Part shown: positions 7,174-11,280 of the stretch, in pieces | How positions within the stretch are numbered: the first letter of the stretch is position 1 | Layout: each line of letters begins with the position of its first letter | Source: JACRBT01 sp964474285 | Lineage (GTDB): Bacteria; Chloroflexota; Dehalococcoidia; Tepidiformales; Tepidiformaceae | Assembly: GCA_964474285.1 (NCBI GenBank) | Contig: CAYYSD010000105.1 | Span: forward strand, 1-11,280 | Reading direction: 5' to 3' | Length of the DNA stretch: 11,280 nucleotides | Position numbers and translations under genes: made by a program | The notes under the pieces: generated by a model | Told to the model about the DNA's origin: nothing | Seen by the model: only the letters and a program-made list of their open reading frames with translations | Database searches by the model: none

Positions 7174-8116
7174 GTCGAATCCTCGGGTTGAGAAGAGCGT
7201 AGGACAGGTCAACGATGAGGTTGATGAGGACGTAGACTGCCCCAAAGACCAACACGGTGGACTGGATCAATGGGTAGTCTCGCTGGGAGATGGCGTTGAT
7301 CGTGAGACGGCCAAAGCCCGGAAGGTTAAAGATGGACTCCGTGATAACGGAGCCGGTGAGCATGCCGGCCAGCAGCGTCCCGAACATCGTCACCACCGGG
7401 ATCATCGCGTTCTTGAGTGCGTGCGTACGCACGACTCGTGTTGGCGACAGGCCTTTCGCCTTCGCGGTACGGATGTAGTCTTCGCGCAGCACTTCCAGCA
7501 TCGCTGACCGCGTCATGCGCGTGAGGGCGCCGGAGGCCGAAAGCCCCGCGACCAGCATCGGCATCCAGAACTGGCTCAGGTTGTGAAGTGGAGCCTCCCA
7601 GATTGGCCGGTAAGTCGAAGGTGGCACCCACCCCCAGTAGATCGCCGGGAGGATGATTGCCAGCGTGCCCAGCCAGAAGTTCGGAATGGAGAGCGCCAGG
7701 ATGCTGATCGATCGACCCGCATAGTCCCAAATGGTGTTCTGTTTGACGGCGGAAAGTATCCCGACCGGGAGGCCGACCGAGATCGCCGCAAGCGAAGCAA
7801 GGAGGGCCAGTTCGATCGTTACGGGCGCGGCCCGGGCGATCTCCTTGGTGACGGCGTCGTTCGTCCAGAACGAGGTACCCATATCCCCACGGGCGACGCC
7901 ACCGATCCACGTGAGGTACTGTTCGGGCAGCGACTTATCGAGACCGAGATCCTTCCGGATGGCTTCCTTCTGCTCCGCGGTCGGACTCTCTTCCAGCATG
8001 GCCACAGCCGCATCGCCCGGGATCACGCGCATGACGAGGAACACAGCCAGCGTGAGACCCAGCAACGTGGGCACCATCTGCGTGATGCGACGCAGCACGT
8101 ATTCCTGAAAGCCCAT
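7160..8116 (-). CDS. ABC transporter inner-membrane permease, DppB/OppB type
   Basis: A 318-residue integral membrane protein, the first gene of the operon. It starts YVLRRITQMVPTLLGLTLAV (6-25) and FLVMRVIPGDAA (26-37), the classic DppB/OppB N-terminus. The extracytoplasmic segment KDLGLDKSLPEQYLTWIGG (55-73) and GDMGTSF (77-83) follow. The EAA loop is EDYIRTAKAKGLSPTRVVRT (212-231). The C-terminus has FNLPGFGRL (263-271) and ALLNPRIRLG. Several transmembrane helices are evident (about 14-30, 100-122, 137-160, 183-200, 235-258, 285-305). ATG 8116 is preferred: it begins MGFQEYVLRR and has a G-rich run (GGGGGGG) a few bases upstream; the frame extends 11 codons further to 8149 without family resemblance. 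It faces the divergent LysR-type gene across 251 bases and overlaps the next permease. Confidence 0.94.
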   Translation of the reverse strand: MGFQEYVLRRITQMVPTLLGLTLAVFLVMRVIPGDAAVAMLEESPTAEQKEAIRKDLGLDKSLPEQYLTWIGGVARGDMGTSFWTNDAVTKEIARAAPVTIELALLASLAAISVGLPVGILSAVKQNTIWDYAGRSISILALSIPNFWLGTLAIILPAIYWGWVPPSTYRPIWEAPLHNLSQFWMPMLVAGLSASGALTRMTRSAMLEVLREDYIRTAKAKGLSPTRVVRTHALKNAMIPVVTMFGTLLAGMLTGSVITESIFNLPGFGRLTINAISQRDYPLIQSTVLVFGAVYVLINLIVDLSYALLNPRIRLGRS

Positions 8117-8140
8117 TATCCCCCCCGCGCAACCTCGAAC

Positions 8141-8154
8141 GGCCCGCACGGGCC
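8141..8154. repeat. GC-rich inverted repeat in the permease operon leader
   Basis: GGCCCG CA CGGGCC is a perfect inverted repeat about 25 bases upstream of the DppB-like start, in the likely 5' leader of the operon mRNA. It could form a very tight hairpin near the ribosome-binding site. In this GC-rich background such a short repeat could also be chance. Confidence 0.3.
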
Positions 8155-8211
8155 CGCTTTCCCCATTCGCTGCTGCGCAGGGTCATGCTAAGTTTGGTCA
8201 GCGGACCGAGC

Positions 8212-8238
8212 CATTCGGAAGAATGCGAAGAATCTTCG
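8212..8238. promoter_or_regulatory. Two abutting inverted repeats, candidate LysR-type operator
   Basis: CATTC GGAA GAATG (8212-8225) is directly followed by CGAAGA A TCTTCG (8226-8238). Both are perfect inverted repeats, and GAAGAAT occurs twice, nine bases apart. They lie between the divergent LysR-type gene and the transport/CoA operon, about 130 bases before the regulator's ATG and about 100 before the operon's first ATG. LysR-type regulators classically bind imperfect dyads in such divergent regions. Binding by this regulator is inference from position and symmetry only; the classic T-N11-A spacing is not clearly present. Confidence 0.4.
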
Positions 8239-8302
8239 TCAGATCCGAACGGCTCGTGACCGCTCGATGCCAGGCGCGATGCGGATTCCGGGCATAGCGA
8301 AG

Positions 8303-8331
8303 TTGACAGGGGGGCATCCTGTGAGTAGTCT
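8303..8331 (+). promoter_or_regulatory. Candidate promoter for the LysR-type gene
   Basis: A perfect -35 hexamer TTGACA (8303-8308) is followed after 17 bases by TAGTCT (8326-8331), which matches three of six positions of the -10 consensus. Transcription would start near 8338, about 30 bases before the ATG at 8368. The weak -10 would suit a regulated or autoregulated promoter. The call rests on sequence match only. Confidence 0.35.
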
Positions 8332-8367
8332 CGCCACCCCTGAACGTGTTACATCGAGATTGCGCGA

Positions 8368-9255
8368 ATGAGAACTGAGTCGCTTGTCACGTTCGCCACT
8401 GTCGCAAAGGAGATGAGCTACACGAAGGCTGCTGAGCGGTTGTTTCTCACCCCATCGACGGTGCATCAGCAGATGAAATCGCTCGAGGCGGAACTGGGCG
8501 TGGCGTTGCTCCACGTCGCGGGGAAGGAAGTGCTGCTGACCGAAGCAGGGCGCGCCTTCCTCCATTGCAGCGAAGAGGTCCAGGAGAGCCTCGAACGATT
8601 CCGGCTGCTAACCAAGGGGATGCAAGAAGCTAGTCAGTCGCGCGTACGCATCGGAGCCACATCATTCTATGGCGTGCTCGCGCAGGCCGCCGATGCGGTA
8701 AGCGCCGAGTACCCGGGCGTTCACGTCGAGTTCCGGACTCTCCGGCCATGGCAGGCGATCGAACAGCTCCGGCTTGGTTCCATCGATTTCGGGTTCGTGG
8801 GCTCGATGTATCTCGAGACCGACCTGGTTGCCGAAGTGTGCGCGGAAAACCACATCCGCATCGTGGTCCCTTCGCGCCACGAACTTGCCGCTTCTGGTCC
8901 GGTTCCGTTCGCAGACCTCCAGAGGTACTCGTTCGTGGGCTATCAGAGCAGCAGCGCGCGGCGGGCTGTCGACGAGTGGCTTTCGACCCGGCCTGATCTG
9001 AAAGTGCGCTACGCGGCGGAGATCGTGAGTTCGCTGGATATCAAGGCGACGGCCCTCCTCATGAACCTCCCCGCTTTCATCGTGGAGAGCGCGGCCGAGG
9101 CTGAGCTGCGCGACGGAACGCTCGTGAGCCTGCACGTCACCGACTTCCGTGCCTCCTACAGCCTCTACGCCGTTCAGCGCCCGCACCTGGAGCAAAGCGC
9201 CGCCGCGATGGCGTTTCGCGAAGCACTGCGCCGCAACTGGGACCGCCGCGCCTGA
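8368..9255 (+). CDS. LysR-family transcriptional regulator
   Basis: A 295-residue protein with the standard LysR layout. The N-terminal winged helix-turn-helix includes LVTFATVAKEMSYTKAAERL (6-25), LTPSTVHQQMKSLEAELGVA (27-46) and the wing LLTEAGRAFL, followed by a linker helix to about residue 88. The effector-binding domain (about 90-290) starts RVRIGATSFYGVL and has the two-lobe substrate-binding fold, including LRLGSIDFGFVGS (about 134-146). The start ATG at 8368 gives the family-typical N-terminus; the Shine-Dalgarno sequence is weak. It is divergent from the permease/CoA-enzyme operon, the usual arrangement for a LysR-type activator of a neighbouring catabolic operon, so it probably senses the imported compound or its CoA ester. 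The inducer is unknown. No oddity in length or motifs. Confidence 0.95.
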   Translation: MRTESLVTFATVAKEMSYTKAAERLFLTPSTVHQQMKSLEAELGVALLHVAGKEVLLTEAGRAFLHCSEEVQESLERFRLLTKGMQEASQSRVRIGATSFYGVLAQAADAVSAEYPGVHVEFRTLRPWQAIEQLRLGSIDFGFVGSMYLETDLVAEVCAENHIRIVVPSRHELAASGPVPFADLQRYSFVGYQSSSARRAVDEWLSTRPDLKVRYAAEIVSSLDIKATALLMNLPAFIVESAAEAELRDGTLVSLHVTDFRASYSLYAVQRPHLEQSAAAMAFREALRRNWDRRA

Positions 9256-9442
9256 CGTTCGCACGGCCGTCAGCTGGTCTCGTCGGGAACACAAACGACC
9301 GGACCGGCTGTGGGATTGCCCTTCCAGAGCGATCGCCACGACGATGACACGAAGCGCCATGCCCTTTCCGGCCGGCTGGTCCCGGGAAGCCGGACCGCAC
9401 GACGCCCTCCGCCCAGCGGGCACTTATCGTGCGCGACGGGAG

Positions 9443-9448
9443 TATAGT
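9443..9448 (+). promoter_or_regulatory. -10-like box of a possible leaderless promoter
   Basis: TATAGT ends six bases before the methyltransferase ATG at 9455 (TATAGT, CGCGTC, ATG). Transcription from such a box would begin at or next to the A of the start codon. The nearest purine-rich motif, GGGAG at about 9438-9442, is 12 bases from the ATG and less well placed. No good -35 hexamer is seen 17 bases upstream. Confidence 0.5.
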
Positions 9449-9454
9449 CGCGTC

Positions 9455-10213
9455 ATGAGCTTTGCCGTTGGGGCCGGCGCCTACGACCGGTTTATGGGCC
9501 GGTACTCGGCTCCGCTCGCCCCGCTCTTCGCTAACTTTGCAGGTATCGCCTCTCAGCTGACGGCGCTCGATGTCGGCTGCGGGCCGGGGGCACTGACTGC
9601 CGAACTGGCCGCGCGGCTCGGAACCGCATCGGTCACCGCTGTCGAGCCCTCAGACACCTTCGTCGCGGCATTTCGCGAACGCTATCCCAAGATCACATTG
9701 CGGCAGGCGCCTGCGGAGCGTCTGCCATTCGACGATGACTCCTTTGACGCATGCCTGGCTCAGTTGGTGGTCCACTTCATGCCGGATCCCGTTGCCGGGC
9801 TGCTCGAGATGCGGCGCGTAACACGCCGGCAGGGGGTGGTTGCGGCCTGCGTGTGGGACCACGACTCCAGCGGTGGACCCCTCAGCCTCTTTTGGGACGC
9901 CGTGCACCAACTCGACCCGGGTGCCACCGGTGAAGCGGGGCTGGCCGGAGCCCGCGAAGGCCACCTTGGCGAGCTGTTTCGAGCGGCGGGACTGCGCGAG
10001 ATCGAGCAGGGCGCACTTATGATCAGTGTTGAGCACGAGAGTTTCGAAGACTGGTGGGAGCCCTTCACGCTCGGCGTTGGCCCTGCCGGCGCCTATGTCG
10101 CAGGCCTCGACACCGCAGGCCAGGTCCGGCTCCGTGAGCAGTGCCGCGCCATGCTCCCACCGGCGCCGTTTGTGGTGACCGGTCGCGCTTGGGCGGCACG
10201 CGGAGTGGCCTGA
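9455..10213 (+). CDS. Class I SAM-dependent methyltransferase (type 11-like)
   Basis: A 252-residue cytoplasmic enzyme predicted to transfer a methyl group from S-adenosylmethionine. The N-terminus AYDRFMGRYSAPLAPLFANF is common in this group. Motif I is LDVGCGPGALTAELA (38-52), with Glu64 in AVEPS as the likely ribose-binding acid. AERLPFDDDSFDACLAQLVV (88-107) is the motif of Methyltransf_11 proteins. MRRVTRRQGVVAACVWD (119-135) covers the strand after the conserved Gly-rich turn. The frame is open further upstream to 9149 through lysR, but only ATG 9455 gives the family N-terminus, and TATAGT six bases before it supports a leaderless start. The 199-base gap after the regulator holds no other gene. 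The acceptor substrate is unknown; by position it is a separate transcription unit from the operon. Confidence 0.9.
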   Translation: MSFAVGAGAYDRFMGRYSAPLAPLFANFAGIASQLTALDVGCGPGALTAELAARLGTASVTAVEPSDTFVAAFRERYPKITLRQAPAERLPFDDDSFDACLAQLVVHFMPDPVAGLLEMRRVTRRQGVVAACVWDHDSSGGPLSLFWDAVHQLDPGATGEAGLAGAREGHLGELFRAAGLREIEQGALMISVEHESFEDWWEPFTLGVGPAGAYVAGLDTAGQVRLREQCRAMLPPAPFVVTGRAWAARGVA

Positions 10214-10219
10214 GGCCCA

Positions 10220-10233
10220 GCGCTCAGGAGCGC
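10220..10233 (+). terminator. Possible weak intrinsic terminator after the methyltransferase gene
   Basis: GCGCTC AG GAGCGC, seven bases after the methyltransferase stop, can form a short GC-rich hairpin and is followed by CCTTTCCCC, a poor U-tract. Placement fits a terminator, but the tail is weak. Confidence 0.35.
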
Positions 10234-10316
10234 CTTTCCCCGGTGAAGCAGCACTGACTCGACGCAACGGGGCCGGATTCCGGGTTGCTACTGGCAGATG
10301 CGAGGCGCCGGAGCGC

Positions 10317-10338
10317 TCCTGACAGTAGGCTGTCAGGA
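10317..10338. repeat. Perfect 9-base hairpin between methyltransferase and small-protein genes
   Basis: TCCTGACAG TAGG CTGTCAGGA is a perfect 9-base-pair inverted repeat with a four-base loop. A second 10-base palindrome GGAGCGCTCC (10310-10319) overlaps its left arm. There is no T-run on either side, so simple intrinsic termination is unlikely. It lies about 67 bases before the ATG of the next gene, where an operator or an mRNA structure would sit. The regulator is unknown. Confidence 0.45.
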
Positions 10339-10404
10339 ATGCTGCCCGGCCGAAGCCTGCCCCTCGATGCGCCCATGTATGCTTCGAAAAGGAGGGCAGG
10401 AACA

Positions 10405-10815
10405 ATGGCCGATGACGCGCCCGGGACGAGAGCGAATCCGTGGATGTTGAAGACCCCTACTGGAGGCGCCGAGTTCGTTGCTTACAGAGACCCGTCCCTG
10501 GATCCCCCGGCACTCGTCGTCAGAGCGGGAACGACTGAGCTCCGCTATGACCTGCGCTGCATCGATGACCTGTACGCGATGCTGCGGGCGCACGGTGACT
10601 GGATGGCCCTGGGTAACGCGGACGAGCAGAAGCCTGCCAGGCCCGACACGGTGGAAGGGTGGGCTCGGGCTGAGGACAACCCGTTGGGCGGTTGGTACGG
10701 CCTTCGCAAGGGCTATCGCGGACGGTTTGGCATGTATGTTCCGCCGGTGCTGGAAGCGCTCGGGCTCGCCGAAGTGGAGCATTCGCCTCGGAACAACCGG
10801 ATGCGCGCACTCTGA
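10405..10815 (+). CDS. Small conserved-looking protein of unknown function
   Basis: A 136-residue soluble protein with no signal peptide or membrane helix. The start ATG 10405 is supported by a strong GGAGG ten bases upstream (AAAAGGAGGGCAGGAACA); the longer frame from 10285 is not needed. Features include an N-terminal NPWMLKTPTG (11-20), an acidic/aromatic middle (YRDPSLDPPAL, RYDLRCIDDLYAML, HGDWMALG), DNPLGGWYGLRKGYRGRFG (91-109) and a very ordered end YVPPVLEALGLAEVEHSPRN (111-130). The patterned composition and good ribosome-binding site argue for a real gene. I have a weak recollection of a family of uncharacterised proteins (possibly labelled DUF6855) with the GGWYGL and PPxLEALGLAEVEH patterns; this is not certain. 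A TATGCT box at 10378-10383 could be its -10. Function unknown. Confidence 0.8.
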   Translation: MADDAPGTRANPWMLKTPTGGAEFVAYRDPSLDPPALVVRAGTTELRYDLRCIDDLYAMLRAHGDWMALGNADEQKPARPDTVEGWARAEDNPLGGWYGLRKGYRGRFGMYVPPVLEALGLAEVEHSPRNNRMRAL

Positions 10816-11072
10816 TTCCAGACCCAAGAGCGTCGTCGGCATACGTCGTGGTGCTCGGCCCTGGGTAGATCCAGGGACGTCGGCCGGTAGGGGTCGTCGT
10901 AGGGGCAGGTGTTAGCGCCCGCATCGTCGGCGCGCTGCGCCCGCTGGTCCACGGCGTCCAGCGTATAGCTCACGCGCGCCAATTTAGTGCCTGTGTTCTC
11001 CACATGATCGATGTCCGCCAGTCGTTCTGCGGTTTCATATCGATTGAGCCGCGAGTTCAGGAAAGGGAGACC
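10816..11072. other. Region without a recognisable gene
   Basis: 257 bases between the small-protein gene and the 3' end of the tRNA. A minus-strand open frame crosses it (GTG 11003 to 10713) but runs antisense into the preceding gene and shows no family motif. No convincing terminator, repeat or RNA is seen. Confidence 0.4.
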
Positions 11073-11148
11073 TGGTACGGCTGGAGGGATTCGAACCCCC
11101 GACCCTCTGTTCCGAAGACAGATGCTCTATCCACTGAGCTACAGCCGC
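11073..11148 (-). tRNA. tRNA-Arg (anticodon TCG)
   Basis: The minus strand folds into a complete 76-nucleotide cloverleaf. Acceptor GCGGCTG pairs with CAGCCGT (one G-U at 1-72). The D-stem is GCTC/GAGC around AGTGGATA. The anticodon arm is TCTGT-CTTCGGA-ACAGA, with anticodon TCG at 34-36 reading CGA. The variable loop is GGGTC and the T-arm is GGGGG-TTCGAAT-CCCTC with one G-U. Discriminator A73 is followed by an encoded CCA (11073-11075). All stems close, so it should be functional. No clear promoter is visible in the 130 bases upstream on this strand. Confidence 0.96.
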
Positions 11149-11232
11149 ACGCGTTTCGGGGACCTTCGAAGCCAACCTCCGTCGTGCCCTTACTCTTCCG
11201 CCACAGCGCTGATTCCCCCGGTGACCTTCCCT

Positions 11233-11280
11233 ATGAGTGAGGAGGGCCACCCCGACTCGGTGCATTCAGCCGACCCTGTG
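11233..11280 (+). CDS. Possible start of a further gene (cut by right edge)
   Basis: An ATG at 11233 opens a frame of 16 codons to the window edge (MSEEGHPDSVHSADPV), with GGTGA eight bases upstream as a possible ribosome-binding site. The acidic/polar start resembles many bacterial N-termini, but the piece is too short to recognise or confirm. Confidence 0.3.
   Translation, partial: MSEEGHPDSVHSADPV

Noticed and set aside
9252..9273. CTGACG ... CGTCAG inverted repeat spanning the lysR stop codon
   Set aside because: Six-base arms, ten-base loop and no following T-run; not a convincing terminator.
9149..9454. N-terminal extension of the methyltransferase frame into lysR
   Set aside because: The extension is out of frame with lysR, low in conserved pattern, and ATG 9455 gives the normal family N-terminus.
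10713..11003. 96-codon minus-strand frame beginning MENTGTKLARVSY
   Set aside because: Overlaps the 3' end of the better-supported small gene antisense, has no recognisable motif and no good ribosome-binding site.
11004..11240. Plus-strand frame reading GWRDSNPRPSVPKTDALS across the tRNA
   Set aside because: This peptide is the well-known false translation of the strand opposite a tRNA gene; the tRNA-Arg explains the sequence.
11035..11265. Minus-strand frame with VAQWIEHLSSEQRVGGSNPS
   Set aside because: Read-through of the tRNA-Arg itself, a classic spurious open frame.
1..11280. CRISPR array, insertion sequence, phage or toxin-antitoxin genes
   Set aside because: No regularly spaced repeats, transposase or integrase motifs, or terminal repeats were seen on either strand.

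Overview
The window is high-GC DNA (a little over 60% by eye) from a bacterium. The solute-binding protein carries both a twin-arginine signal and a lipobox followed by an aspartate run. One gene has a -10-like box six bases before its ATG, as leaderless genes have. GTG and TTG starts appear. Together these fit a high-GC, Gram-positive-type or Chloroflexota-like genome, but nothing here fixes the phylum; that is inference.

Layout. (1) Positions 1-801, minus strand: the N-terminal part of an FtsX/MacB-type ABC permease that runs off the left edge. (2) About 935-1290, plus strand: a decayed C-terminal piece of a carbamate kinase gene, truncated at its 5' side and frameshifted. (3) 1288-8116, minus strand: one compact six-gene operon, in transcription order DppB-type permease, DppC-type permease, Tat/lipoprotein solute-binding protein, crotonase-fold protein, and two class III (CaiB/BaiF) CoA-transferase paralogues. 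Three of its five junctions are 4-base to about 14-base overlaps and a fourth is a 5-base gap. (4) 8368-9255, plus strand: a divergent LysR-type regulator, the obvious candidate controller of the operon. The 251-base gap between them holds two abutting inverted repeats. (5) 9455-10213: a class I SAM methyltransferase with a leaderless-type start. (6) 10405-10815: a small conserved-looking protein of unknown function. (7) 11073-11148, minus strand: tRNA-Arg with anticodon TCG and encoded CCA. (8) 11233-11280: the possible first codons of another gene.

The central operon reads as an uptake-plus-activation module. A peptide/nickel-type ABC importer takes up a small substrate, a CoA transferase puts CoA on it, and a crotonase-superfamily enzyme acts on the thioester. 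The substrate cannot be read from the sequence. Two points make it more than routine. One of the two tandem CoA transferases lacks the catalytic aspartate at the aligned position, which suggests a catalytic/non-catalytic heteromer. The crotonase lacks both glutamates that classical enoyl-CoA hydratases use, so its reaction is probably not simple hydration. No ATP-binding subunit for the importer lies in the window.
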